From Sporosarcina sp. (GTDB lineage: Bacteria > Bacillota > Bacilli > Bacillales_A > Planococcaceae), in the NCBI GenBank assembly GCA_029257435.1, contig JARIBI010000058.1, positions 30,574 through 94,573 on the forward strand: a stretch of 64,000 nt of DNA. The letters run 5' to 3'. Position 1 is the first letter of the stretch, and every line of letters begins with the position of its first letter. This document shows, piece after piece, positions 9,422-16,865 of this stretch. The position numbers and the translations under genes were made by a program. Under the pieces are notes generated by a model. The model saw nothing but the letters and a program-made list of their open reading frames with translations, had not been told where the DNA came from and did not search any database.

Positions 9422-10600
9422 ATGCTAGAGTTTGATACGAACATTGAAGCGCTCGCAGTCATCAAAGTAATCGGTGTTGGCGGCGGCGGTAATAACGCAG
9501 TAAATAGAATGATTGAGCATGGAGTACAAGGTGTAGAGTTCATCGCGGTAAATACGGATGCACAAGCACTTAACTTGTCCCAAGCAGAAGTAAAACTTCA
9601 AATTGGCGGAAAGTTGACACGCGGTCTTGGAGCAGGGGCAAACCCTGAAGTGGGCAAGAAGGCTGCTGAAGAAAGCCGTGAGCAGCTGGAAGAGGCACTT
9701 CGAGGCGCTGATATGGTATTCGTGACTGCAGGTATGGGCGGCGGTACAGGTACTGGTGCAGCACCTGTTATTGCACAAATCGCAAAAGATCTTGGAGCTC
9801 TTACAGTAGGTGTCGTCACACGTCCATTCACATTTGAAGGACGCAAACGTTCCACACAAGCAATCGGCGGTATTACAGCTATGAAAGAATCCGTGGATAC
9901 ACTGATTGTCATTCCAAATGATAAGCTGCTTGAAATTGTAGATAAAAACACGCCAATGCTTGAAGCATTCCGCGAAGCGGATAATGTCCTTCGTCAAGGT
10001 GTTCAAGGTATTTCAGATTTGATCGCTGTACCGGGTCTTATTAACCTGGACTTCGCCGATGTGAAGACGATTATGTCTAACAAAGGATCAGCGCTTATGG
10101 GAATCGGAATGTCTACAGGTGAAAACCGTGCATCTGAAGCTGCTAAAAAAGCAATCTCCAGCCCGCTTCTTGAAACATCAATTGATGGAGCAAAAGGTGT
10201 GTTGATGAACATTACTGGCGGTTCTAATCTAAGTCTATTTGAAGTACAAGAAGCAGCGGATATTGTTGCTTCCGCTTCTGATGAAGATGTGAACATGATT
10301 TTTGGTTCAGTCATCAATGATGATTTGAAGGATGAAATCATTGTGACAGTTATTGCAACTGGTTTCACAGATGAGCAGATCACTCAAGTTCGCGGAAACC
10401 GCAACGCAGGATACGGTGGTGTTCGTCAGCGTGAGACGCAGGCGCCGCAAAGTAATCCGACGCCAAGCAATCAAATTCGTCACGAAGAACCGCAACATCA
10501 CCAGCCGGTTCACCATGAACCAGCTCGCAGTCAGCAGCAAACACAACAAGACGATGGCTTGGACATCCCAACGTTCTTGCGCAATCGTCGTCGTAAATAA
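9422..10600 (+). CDS. ftsZ: Cell division protein FtsZ
   Basis: Tubulin-like GTPase forming the cytokinetic ring. 392 residues. The N-terminal glycine loop [13 protein letters not shown] (about residues 16-28) and the tubulin signature [10 protein letters not shown] (about 102-111) bind GTP; the synergy-loop residues NLDFAD are visible. A variable linker rich in Q, H and P (about 330-378) ends in the conserved C-terminal peptide [12 protein letters not shown], which binds FtsA, SepF and other partners. GGAGGAG precedes ATG 9422. A strong intrinsic terminator follows at 10615-10642, so this is the end of the dcw transcript. Confidence 0.99.
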   Translation: MLEFDTNIEALAVIKVIGVGGGGNNAVNRMIEHGVQGVEFIAVNTDAQALNLSQAEVKLQIGGKLTRGLGAGANPEVGKKAAEESREQLEEALRGADMVFVTAGMGGGTGTGAAPVIAQIAKDLGALTVGVVTRPFTFEGRKRSTQAIGGITAMKESVDTLIVIPNDKLLEIVDKNTPMLEAFREADNVLRQGVQGISDLIAVPGLINLDFADVKTIMSNKGSALMGIGMSTGENRASEAAKKAISSPLLETSIDGAKGVLMNITGGSNLSLFEVQEAADIVASASDEDVNMIFGSVINDDLKDEIIVTVIATGFTDEQITQVRGNRNAGYGGVRQRETQAPQSNPTPSNQIRHEEPQHHQPVHHEPARSQQQTQQDDGLDIPTFLRNRRRK

Positions 10601-10614
10601 CCGAAATGCACCAG

Positions 10615-10642
10615 CCTCCGGCAATTGAGCCGGAGGTTTTTT
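10615..10642 (+). terminator. Intrinsic terminator after ftsZ
   Basis: An 8-bp perfect stem CCTCCGGC / GCCGGAGG with a six-base loop (AATTGA), followed by six T residues. It lies 14 bases after the ftsZ stop and separates the division cluster from the spoIIG operon. Confidence 0.93.
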
Positions 10643-10653
10643 CGTGTTCATCT

Positions 10654-10671
10654 TTCGAACAATCTGTCGAA
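10654..10671 (+). promoter_or_regulatory. Candidate Spo0A boxes ahead of spoIIGA
   Basis: TGTCGAA at 10665-10671 matches the known 0A-box consensus TGNCGAA exactly; TTTCGAA at 10654-10660 is one mismatch away, 11 bases upstream. B. subtilis spoIIG is switched on by Spo0A~P at a sigma-A promoter with unusually wide spacing. Here GTGACA (10698-10703) and TAATCT (10725-10730), 21 bases apart, would fit such a promoter. The boxes were found by eye and the linkage to the promoter is inference. Confidence 0.55.
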
Positions 10672-10751
10672 CTTTTCTTTCAGATTCATACCGTAAAGTG
10701 ACAAAACTCGTGATGGAATAATGGTAATCTTGCAAACAAGGAGGACAGCCT

Positions 10752-11612
10752 ATGTATGGGGAAGTCATGATTATTATCAATATGGTTTTCAATTATACAG
10801 TTCTGTCATTTGCCAATGCGACCGGGGATACTAAAATTAGCAAGAAGCGATTGGCGTTAGCAGCATTTGCAGGTGCCATTCCAGCAGTTGTTTTCCCAGA
10901 CTCTGTAGTAGCTTCGCTGACTGCGTTTGCAATCATGGCAGGCTGTGCATTCGGTTTTTCTGCACGTCTTTGGAAAGCATCGATAGGACTCGTACTGATA
11001 GGTGCGTTTTTAGCAGGCGGATTGTTATCCGCACTTCCATTCAGTCAATTGGGTCAGAGCTTTCAATATCACTTGATCATCTATGTGGCACTTGCATATT
11101 GCTGTCTTCAATTAGTAAAAGTAAAATGGCTGGATGTTCGCAAAATCAGCCGATTTTCAGAGTTTGCGTGCGATTCGGAGCTGCATCTATTTGGTACTTC
11201 AGTGAATTTGCGCGTATTTATTGACACGGGTAATAGCTGCACCGAACCATTGTCAAATGATGCCGTTCATTTCGTATCACTCCGAGCGGTGAAGTCTATT
11301 ATCCCAGATGATTTACTCGAAGGATTGCAGAAAGTTGGAACTGAACAAGGCTCCATCCCTGATTTATCCCAATTCCCTGAACGGTACAGCAGACAATTGC
11401 GTCTCATTCGGATTCAAACGGTCGAAGGGGCGAACTGGGCTGCAGGGATACGATTTGACAGCTGGGAATTGGAAGGTAATCGCTCTTTAGAAAAAGGATA
11501 TATCGTGTTGACAGCTGATAATGCGCGATACCCGCATAGTGCAGCTGCAATCCTGCATGTATCTGCCTTGGAGACTAGAGAAGAAGAAAGGGGAATGCTT
11601 CATGCTACATGA
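10752..11612 (+). CDS. spoIIGA: Sporulation sigma-E factor-processing peptidase SpoIIGA
   Basis: Membrane-bound aspartic protease that cleaves pro-sigma-E in the mother cell in response to the forespore signal SpoIIR. 286 residues, slightly shorter than B. subtilis SpoIIGA. The N-terminal half has about five membrane segments; the C-terminal soluble half holds the retroviral-protease-like active site motif [13 protein letters not shown] (Asp about residue 158). AAGGAGGACAG stands before ATG 10752. The gene overlaps sigE by 11 bases, giving the conserved spoIIGA-sigE operon in which the protease is made with its substrate. spoIIR is not in this window. Confidence 0.95.
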   Translation: MYGEVMIIINMVFNYTVLSFANATGDTKISKKRLALAAFAGAIPAVVFPDSVVASLTAFAIMAGCAFGFSARLWKASIGLVLIGAFLAGGLLSALPFSQLGQSFQYHLIIYVALAYCCLQLVKVKWLDVRKISRFSEFACDSELHLFGTSVNLRVFIDTGNSCTEPLSNDAVHFVSLRAVKSIIPDDLLEGLQKVGTEQGSIPDLSQFPERYSRQLRLIRIQTVEGANWAAGIRFDSWELEGNRSLEKGYIVLTADNARYPHSAAAILHVSALETREEERGMLHAT

Positions 11613-12312
11613 ATTGAAGAAATGGCTTTCGGTACTCGCAGGAATCTTTAAGAAGAAAAATGGGACGTACTATATCGGTGGACATGAATCGCTGCCCAAG
11701 CCTCTGACAAGGGAAGAAGAAGCCGAAACGATTGCCGCATATATGGCAGGGGATCAACAAGCCAGAGATCGGTTAATCGAGAAAAATTTACGGCTTGTTG
11801 TCTATATCGCAAGACGGTTCGACAATACGAATACGCACATTGAGGATTTAATTAGCATTGGTGCAATCGGGCTCATTAAAGCCATTGAGACGTTCAAAAG
11901 CGATAAGAATATTAAGTTAGCAACGTACGCATCGAGATGTATTGAAAACGAAATTTTAATGCATTTAAGAAAAACAAATCGAACGCGTTCTGAAATTTCT
12001 TTTGACGAGCCCCTCAATTCCGATGCAGATGGAAATGAGCTCTTGCTGTCTGATATTTTAGGGACAGATGAAGATATTATTACAGATGACGTTGAGAAGA
12101 AAATCGAGCGTCAGCATATGATTGACGCAGTAACGACACTCAGTGATCGGGAACGTCATATTATGGAATGCAGATTCGGATTGACGGGGAAAATTGAAAT
12201 GACGCAAAAAGAAGTTGCAGATTTACTTGGCATTTCCCAATCGTATATTTCACGTTTAGAAAAGAAGATCATTTCAGAACTTCGTGATCGTTTGAACCAT
12301 CCGATTGCGTAA
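11602..12312 (+). CDS. sigE: RNA polymerase sporulation sigma factor sigma-E (pro-protein)
   Basis: Directs early mother-cell transcription after asymmetric division. 236 residues. The N-terminal pro-sequence is amphipathic and basic ([19 protein letters not shown]) and is followed by the cleavage region TYYIGG, as in B. subtilis pro-sigma-E. Region 2 is visible as [12 protein letters not shown] ... [16 protein letters not shown] ... [16 protein letters not shown]; region 4 ends with a helix-turn-helix [23 protein letters not shown]. The start ATG 11602 lies inside the end of spoIIGA with AAAGGGGA before it; a longer open frame from 11521 is just overlap with spoIIGA. There is no terminator before sigG. 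Confidence 0.97.
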   Translation: MLHELKKWLSVLAGIFKKKNGTYYIGGHESLPKPLTREEEAETIAAYMAGDQQARDRLIEKNLRLVVYIARRFDNTNTHIEDLISIGAIGLIKAIETFKSDKNIKLATYASRCIENEILMHLRKTNRTRSEISFDEPLNSDADGNELLLSDILGTDEDIITDDVEKKIERQHMIDAVTTLSDRERHIMECRFGLTGKIEMTQKEVADLLGISQSYISRLEKKIISELRDRLNHPIA

Positions 12313-12339
12313 TGGTTGAAATTGGTGTTTCAGAAAACC

Positions 12340-12368
12340 GCATAGAACTCCACTCAGAGGATAAGCTA
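12340..12368 (+). promoter_or_regulatory. Sigma-F-type promoter ahead of sigG
   Basis: GCATA at 12340-12344 fits the sigma-F -35 consensus GYWTA; GGATAAGCTA at 12359-12368 fits the -10 consensus GGnnAnAnTA except for one base. The 14-base spacer is close to the family value of about 15. In B. subtilis sigG is transcribed in the forespore by sigma-F, so position and sequence agree. Found by eye, not tested. Confidence 0.65.
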
Positions 12369-12405
12369 TCTCGTACAGTCATCTACAGAATACGGAGGAA
12401 TTCAG

Positions 12406-13191
12406 ATGGTACGTACAAGAGTGGAAATTTGCGGTATCGACACATCTACTTTGCCGCTTCTGTCGAGTGAAGTCATGAAAGAAACATTCATCCGCCTGCA
12501 AAGTGGGGATGAATCAGCCAGAGATGAACTCGTAACAGCGAATTTACGTCTCGTCCTAAGTCTTGTGCAGCGATTTGCCTATCGAGGGGAACAAGCGGAT
12601 GATTTGTTTCAAGTTGGTTGTGTCGGTCTGCTGAAGTCAATAGACAACTTTGATTTAAAACACAATGTAAGATTTTCAACGTATGCAGTGCCTATGATTG
12701 TCGGGGAAATTAAACGGCATTTGAGAGATCATCATTCCGTTCGAGTCTCACGCTCGCTCCGAGATATTGCGTATAAGGCAATTCGTGCTAAAGAAGAATT
12801 TATCAACGAACATCAAAAAGAACCAAGAATATCTGACTTAGCAAAAATGACGGACATCCCGGAAGAGGATATCTTATTTGCTCTGGATGCCATACAAGAT
12901 CCGATGTCCCTTCACGAACCGATAAATGGAGATGGCGGAGATCCTGTGTATATGATGGATCAGCTTCACGATAAAACAGTATCAGAAGAGCGATGGTCAA
13001 CTTATGTATCGATGAAGGAAACGATGACAGGACTCGATAATCGGCAGCAGCTGATTTTGTCGAAGCGGTTTTATCTGGGGCAAACACAAACTGAAATTGC
13101 TCGGGAGCTGGGCATTTCCCAGGCTCAAATATCCCGCTTGGAAAAACAGGCAATTGCTCAAATCCGTGAAGGAATGGAACAAAATAAATAA
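12406..13191 (+). CDS. sigG: RNA polymerase sporulation sigma factor sigma-G
   Basis: Late forespore sigma factor, active after engulfment. 261 residues; the N-terminal VEICGIDTSTLPLL stretch is typical of SigG. Region 2 (NLRLVLSLVQRF, DDLFQVGCVGLLKSIDNFD, RFSTYAVPMIVGEIKRHLRD), region 3 and the region 4 helix-turn-helix (TQTEIARELGISQAQISRLEKQ) are complete. GGAGGAATTC precedes ATG 12406. A terminator follows at 13198. Likely transcribed by sigma-F from its own promoter and also read through from spoIIG, as in B. subtilis. Confidence 0.97.
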   Translation: MVRTRVEICGIDTSTLPLLSSEVMKETFIRLQSGDESARDELVTANLRLVLSLVQRFAYRGEQADDLFQVGCVGLLKSIDNFDLKHNVRFSTYAVPMIVGEIKRHLRDHHSVRVSRSLRDIAYKAIRAKEEFINEHQKEPRISDLAKMTDIPEEDILFALDAIQDPMSLHEPINGDGGDPVYMMDQLHDKTVSEERWSTYVSMKETMTGLDNRQQLILSKRFYLGQTQTEIARELGISQAQISRLEKQAIAQIREGMEQNK

Positions 13192-13197
13192 TTTCGG

Positions 13198-13228
13198 ACG
13201 CAATGCGATGGATGCATTGCGTTTTTTT
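13198..13228 (+). terminator. Intrinsic terminator after sigG
   Basis: Perfect 9-bp stem ACGCAATGC / GCATTGCGT with a short loop, followed by seven T residues, directly after the sigG stop codon. Confidence 0.92.
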
Positions 13229-13268
13229 GTACGCCTATCTGCATAGAATATGAAAAAGGGGGATTTCT

Positions 13269-13514
13269 ATGCGCTTTTCGGAATTTCAAAAAAAAGAAGT
13301 GATTGATATGCAACGCGGAAAATTTCTTGGATTCATTCAAGATGCGGCAATCGATATAACAAAAGGTAAAATTGATACGCTGCATATCGGAGATACGGAA
13401 AGATCGCTGTTTATGGAAATGCGCGTAAAAGATCAAAAGCAGTTTGGTTATGATGAAGTTGTAACGATTGGAAAAGATATTGTCCTTATTCAAAAGAAAG
13501 AGCCGAAAAAGTGA
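13269..13514 (+). CDS. ylmC: YlmC/YmxH family PRC-barrel protein
   Basis: Small protein of 81 residues with a PRC-barrel-like fold, conserved after sigG in spore formers; function not established. The start MRFSEFQKKEVIDMQRGKFLG and the segment YDEVVTIGKDIVLIQ are typical of the YlmC/YmxH family. ATG 13269 has AAAAGGGGG upstream. The laccase-like ylmD, next in B. subtilis, is missing; ylmE follows with its own candidate promoter. Confidence 0.85.
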   Translation: MRFSEFQKKEVIDMQRGKFLGFIQDAAIDITKGKIDTLHIGDTERSLFMEMRVKDQKQFGYDEVVTIGKDIVLIQKKEPKK

Positions 13515-13521
13515 CTTATCG

Positions 13522-13550
13522 TTGATAACTAGGCTTCTGGTTGATACAAT
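13522..13550 (+). promoter_or_regulatory. Sigma-A-type promoter for ylmE-sepF-ylmG
   Basis: TTGATA (13522-13527), a 17-base spacer and TACAAT (13545-13550). Transcription from about 13557 excludes the in-frame TTG at 13541 as the ylmE start and supports ATG 13583. Confidence 0.65.
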
Positions 13551-13582
13551 GGAACAAAGTATCGAGAAAAGTAGTGATTAAG

Positions 13583-14275
13583 ATGACACCATTACAGCAG
13601 CGGATAAATACAATCGAAGAGACCATCTGCCAGGCGTGTGAACGGGCAGGCAGAGATCGTGATGAAGTTACAGTTATTGCAGTTACCAAGCAAGTGTCTG
13701 AAGAACGCACACAAAATGTTTTGGACCGAGGGATCATCCATTTAGGTGAGAACCGACCCGAAGGACTTCTTGCAAAACAGCATGCAATTCCTCAAGGGGC
13801 TGTTTGGCATTTCATCGGAAATGTGCAAAGTCGCAAAGTAAAAGAAATCATCGAACGCATTGATTATCTCCACTCTTTAGATCGATTGAGTATAGCTAAG
13901 GAAATTCAGAAACGGGCAGTTGAACCGATTGACTGTTTCGTACAAGTTAATGTTTCTGGTGAGGAATCGAAATCTGGACTATCGCCAGCTGAAACACAAG
14001 AATTTATCGATGCATTAGTAGAGTATGATAAAATACGGGTAATCGGTCTAATGACGATGGCTCCATTAACAGAGGATCAAGATTCCATCCGAGAAGTGTT
14101 TAGAAAGCTGCGTGAACTGCGAGATGAACTGGCAGCTAAAAAGATGAAACATGCACCGTTAACCAAATTGTCCATGGGGATGTCGAATGATTACAGTATT
14201 GCAATCGAAGAGGGCGCGACCCATGTGCGAATTGGGACTGCACTCGTCGGTTCGGAGAGCGAGGGAGACGAATGA
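13583..14275 (+). CDS. ylmE: YggS family pyridoxal phosphate homeostasis protein
   Basis: PLP-binding protein of the YggS/PLPBP family, cytoplasmic, thought to buffer pyridoxal phosphate and amino-acid pools. 230 residues. The lysine motif VIAVTKQVS (about residues 30-38) carries the PLP-binding Lys, followed by GENRPEG, WHFIGNVQSRK and the C-terminal SMGMSNDY and THVRIGTALVG motifs. The start ATG 13583 is chosen from the promoter position; its ribosome site is weak. It overlaps sepF by four bases (ATGA), a common arrangement with division genes. Confidence 0.9.
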   Translation: MTPLQQRINTIEETICQACERAGRDRDEVTVIAVTKQVSEERTQNVLDRGIIHLGENRPEGLLAKQHAIPQGAVWHFIGNVQSRKVKEIIERIDYLHSLDRLSIAKEIQKRAVEPIDCFVQVNVSGEESKSGLSPAETQEFIDALVEYDKIRVIGLMTMAPLTEDQDSIREVFRKLRELRDELAAKKMKHAPLTKLSMGMSNDYSIAIEEGATHVRIGTALVGSESEGDE

Positions 14276-14748
14276 GTATAAAAGGCAAATTCGAAAAATG
14301 GTTTTACCTTGACGAAGAAGAGGCGGCAGCGCAAGAAACAGCGGCTAAGCAGCAAACAGCTCCAACAATGCCGGAGCGGAAGCCAAATAAACAAACTTCC
14401 ATGAAAAATGCTCCCCTGCCTAAACAGAATCGCAAGGAACCCCAGACTGGCGGGAACATTGTGAGCTTACAAAGCGTCCAAAAATCATCAAAAGTTATTT
14501 TAGTTGAGCCCCGTGTCTATGCAGAAGCACAAGATATCTCAGAACATCTGACTAGCAAACGGGCAGTCATTGTGAATTTACAGCGTATCGACCGTGAACA
14601 GGGAATTCGAATTGTTGATTTCCTTAGCGGTGCAGTGTATGCGTTAAATGGAGATATCCAGCGGATTGGCACAGATATTTTCCTTTGCGTTCCGGAAAAC
14701 GTAGAAGTGAATGGCTCAATTTCCGACTATTTGAACGAAAGAAACTAA
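14272..14748 (+). CDS. sepF: Cell division protein SepF
   Basis: Membrane-binding divisome protein that forms arcs and bundles FtsZ. 158 residues: a short amphipathic N-terminus (MSIKGKFEKWFYLDEEE) that can insert in the membrane, a Q/P/K-rich linker (about 25-65), then the DUF552/SepF core (KVILVEPRVYAEAQDISEHL ... RIVDFLSGAVYALNGDIQRIGTDIFLCVP). The start overlaps the ylmE stop (ATGA). FtsA and FtsZ, its partners, are encoded upstream in the same window. Confidence 0.95.
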   Translation: MSIKGKFEKWFYLDEEEAAAQETAAKQQTAPTMPERKPNKQTSMKNAPLPKQNRKEPQTGGNIVSLQSVQKSSKVILVEPRVYAEAQDISEHLTSKRAVIVNLQRIDREQGIRIVDFLSGAVYALNGDIQRIGTDIFLCVPENVEVNGSISDYLNERN

Positions 14749-14767
14749 ATGAGGTGTACCAACCGTA

Positions 14768-15052
14768 ATGGCAGAATTATTAATTCGACTGTATCAAATA
14801 ATTACGTATGCTCTTTCCATCTATTCCGTTTTACTCGTCATCTATATTTTGATGTCGTGGGTACCAGCTTCACGAGAGACTAAGTTCGGCAGGATTCTTG
14901 CGAAAATTGCAGAACCCTATTTAGGATTCTTCCGAAACTTCATTCCTCCTCTTGGAATGATTGATATCTCCCCAATTGTTGCTTTGTTTGCACTGCAGCT
15001 AATCGGGCAGGGTCTGACACCTGTATTTAATTTCTTTTTACGTTTACTTTAA
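14768..15052 (+). CDS. ylmG: YggT family membrane protein
   Basis: Small integral membrane protein of 94 residues with two hydrophobic segments (about 8-28 and 68-90) flanking PASRETKFGRILAKIAEPYLGFFRNFIPPLGMIDISP, the YggT family core. Exact function unknown; the gene neighbours sepF in most Firmicutes and cyanobacteria. ATG 14768 is preceded by GAGGTG within the short gap after sepF. Confidence 0.9.
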   Translation: MAELLIRLYQIITYALSIYSVLLVIYILMSWVPASRETKFGRILAKIAEPYLGFFRNFIPPLGMIDISPIVALFALQLIGQGLTPVFNFFLRLL

Positions 15053-15064
15053 TGCGTTGCATAT

Positions 15065-15108
15065 AACAATCATATTGTTGGACCAGTCCTCACGCTGTGG
15101 GGATTTTT
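15065..15108 (+). terminator. Small hairpin and candidate terminator/attenuator between ylmG and ylmH
   Basis: CCTCAC (15088-15093) pairs with GTGGGG (15097-15102), followed by ATTTTT, a short terminator-like hairpin. Just upstream a perfect inverted repeat AACAAT-CAT-ATTGTT spans 15065-15079. The ylmH ribosome site begins right after the T run, so this could be an attenuator or a leaky terminator. Confidence 0.5.
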
Positions 15109-15127
15109 CTATAAGGAGACGAATACA

Positions 15128-15904
15128 ATGGACGGCATCTTACAACACTTTAGAAAAGAAGAGCAGCCTTTTATTGAAATGGCGATGGACTGGGCAAGAG
15201 AGGTCGAGGATCTGTATTCTCCTAAATTGACCGACTTTCTAGATCCGCGTCAGCGTTTTATTGTGGAATCCGTTGTTAAGGGAAGCGGTTTGCTAGTGGC
15301 GGAGGATGGTGGATTTGAAGGTGCAGAGCGTAAGCGAATGCTCATTTATCCTGATTACTATGTACCGGCTCGCGAAGACTTTCAAATCGATGTCTTCGAT
15401 GTGCGTTACGCATCCAAGTTCTTGACGCTGGAGCATCCCGCAATTTTAGGAGCATTGATGGGACTCGGTCTTGATCGTGCGAAATTTGGTGATATCCGGT
15501 TGAAAGACGGGGACGTTCAACTCGCAAGTGTATTGGAGCTAAGCACGTATTTGACTGCGAACTTCACGTCTGCCGGGAAAGCGAAAATCCATTTGACTGA
15601 ACTGTCCGATCGCGAAGACTGGATTACACTTGAGGAAGTGTGGCTGGAAGAAACCCAAATCATTAGTTCACTCCGGCTGGACACGGTCATCGCGGCGCTG
15701 TTGAATGTTGCACGCCAAAAAACTTCTGCGTATATTCACGGCGGGAAAGTTAAAGTGAATTGGCGTGTGGTGGATCAGCCATCATTTGAGTTAAATGAAT
15801 CAGATGTGCTTTCCATCCGTGGACATGGTCGGTTTAAAATGATTGCCATTGAAGGCAGGACTAAAAAGGATAAAATTCGTTTAGTAACTGGGAAGTTGGA
15901 ATGA
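15128..15904 (+). CDS. ylmH: S4-domain RNA-binding protein YlmH (RqcP)
   Basis: RNA-binding protein of 258 residues with an N-terminal YlmH domain and a C-terminal S4 domain (about 180-240: RLDTVIAALLNVARQKTSAYIHGGKVKVNW). In B. subtilis this protein, also called RqcP, works with RqcH in alanine tailing of stalled nascent chains on 50S subunits; rqcH is also in this window (29011-30702, minus strand). ATAAGGAGAC stands before ATG 15128. A terminator at 15914 separates it from divIVA. Confidence 0.92.
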   Translation: MDGILQHFRKEEQPFIEMAMDWAREVEDLYSPKLTDFLDPRQRFIVESVVKGSGLLVAEDGGFEGAERKRMLIYPDYYVPAREDFQIDVFDVRYASKFLTLEHPAILGALMGLGLDRAKFGDIRLKDGDVQLASVLELSTYLTANFTSAGKAKIHLTELSDREDWITLEEVWLEETQIISSLRLDTVIAALLNVARQKTSAYIHGGKVKVNWRVVDQPSFELNESDVLSIRGHGRFKMIAIEGRTKKDKIRLVTGKLE

Positions 15905-15913
15905 TTTTTATGG

Positions 15914-15938
15914 ACAGACTTTAGAAAAAGTCTGTTTT
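15914..15938 (+). terminator. Intrinsic terminator after ylmH
   Basis: ACAGACTTT (15914-15922) pairs perfectly with AAAGTCTGT (15927-15935), four-base loop AGAA, then a T-rich tail. It lies nine bases after the ylmH stop. divIVA therefore needs its own promoter; the A/T-rich stretch with two TATAAC boxes at 15955-15967 may hold it, but no clear -35 was seen. Confidence 0.85.
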
Positions 15939-15992
15939 CTGTTATAGTCAACGATATAACGTATAACGAACATCAAAAGGGGAGAGACTTGC

Positions 15993-16499
15993 ATGGCGCT
16001 TACACCAATTGATATACATAATAAAACGTTCGGCAGCAGATGGCGTGGATATGATGAAGATGAGGTTAATGAATTCCTCGAGCAACTCATGAAAGACTAT
16101 GAAAACTTGCTTGAAGAGAACAAAGAGCTTACGCGTAAATTGAAAGAAACAGAAGATCAAGTTGCGCATTTCAATGCAATTGAAGAAACGCTGCAAAAAT
16201 CAATTATGATCGCCCAAGAAGCCGCGGAAGATGTGCGCAGAAATTCTACTCAAGAGTCTAAGCTCATCATTAAAGAAGCGGAAAAGAATGCAGATCGCAT
16301 CGTCAACGAAGCATTGTCACGTTCACGTGAAATTTCAATCGAGATTGAAGATTTGAAAAAGCAGTCAAAAGTATTCCGAAATCGCTTCCGCATGCTGATT
16401 GAAGCACAGCTGGATTTGGTGAAGATGGATGATTGGGACACACTTCTCGATTATGAACAGAACACGAAGCAGCTGGAAGCTGCAGCAGATAACGAGTAA
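15993..16499 (+). CDS. divIVA: Cell-division initiation / pole protein DivIVA
   Basis: Coiled-coil protein that senses negative membrane curvature at poles and septa and positions Min proteins, and in sporulation the chromosome origin. 168 residues. The N-terminal membrane-binding domain (LTPIDIHNKTFGSRWRGYDE) has the crossed-loop region with aromatic and Arg residues; residues about 30-150 are predicted coiled coil. AAAGGGGAGAG precedes ATG 15993. It sits, as usual, between ylmH and ileS. Confidence 0.96.
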   Translation: MALTPIDIHNKTFGSRWRGYDEDEVNEFLEQLMKDYENLLEENKELTRKLKETEDQVAHFNAIEETLQKSIMIAQEAAEDVRRNSTQESKLIIKEAEKNADRIVNEALSRSREISIEIEDLKKQSKVFRNRFRMLIEAQLDLVKMDDWDTLLDYEQNTKQLEAAADNE

Positions 16500-16506
16500 C
16501 AGACAC

Positions 16507-16536
16507 TTGACTTTAGGGGCTGTTCGCCCCTATAAT
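16507..16536 (+). promoter_or_regulatory. Sigma-A promoter of ileS with palindromic spacer
   Basis: TTGACT (16507-16512), an 18-base spacer and a perfect TATAAT (16531-16536). The spacer holds an inverted repeat AGGGGC-TGTTC-GCCCCT. Transcription would begin near 16543, just before the T-box leader. Confidence 0.85.
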
Positions 16537-16549
16537 ATGGTTCATATTG

Positions 16550-16790
16550 AATGACAGGCATTGAAAGAGACAGTACTTTCCAAGTAGGCTGTGATTTAGC
16601 GAGTCGGGGATAGTGAGAGCCCGATTGCAGGTTGGAAAGGAAAATCACTCTGGAGCCGGATTGCAGCAGCAATCCCGGAGCACACCCCGTTACGGTGTTC
16701 GAGAGGCAGTCGTGATTTCTATACGGTTGCAACTAGGGTGGTATCGCGAGCACAGTCCTCGTCCCTTTTACAGGGACGGGGGTTTTTTAT
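16550..16790 (+). ncRNA. T-box riboswitch (isoleucine) of ileS
   Basis: Leader RNA that senses uncharged tRNA-Ile and switches between terminator and antiterminator. The T-box core AGGGTGGTATCGCG starts at 16735; the downstream terminator pairs CCTCGTCCCT (16757-16766) with AGGGACGGGG (16772-16781) and ends in TTTTTT. A Stem I region begins near 16560; an ATC triplet at 16644-16646 lies in a purine-rich internal-loop-like stretch and fits the isoleucine specifier codon. The family and position before ileS are certain; the exact specifier placement is by eye. Confidence 0.93.
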
Positions 16791-16865
16791 GTTTATTCAA
16801 AGAAATCATGTTGTCGAAACGAAATACCGTCATTAATGAGCTATTACTTCAAAGGAGGAATTGGA

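Noticed and set aside
9425..10006. Minus-strand 193-codon open frame opposite ftsZ
   Set aside because: Lies wholly within the well-supported ftsZ gene, with no ribosome site or recognisable protein features.
10307..10792. Minus-strand 161-codon open frame across the ftsZ end and spoIIGA start
   Set aside because: Shadow of ftsZ that crosses the ftsZ terminator and the spoIIGA promoter region.
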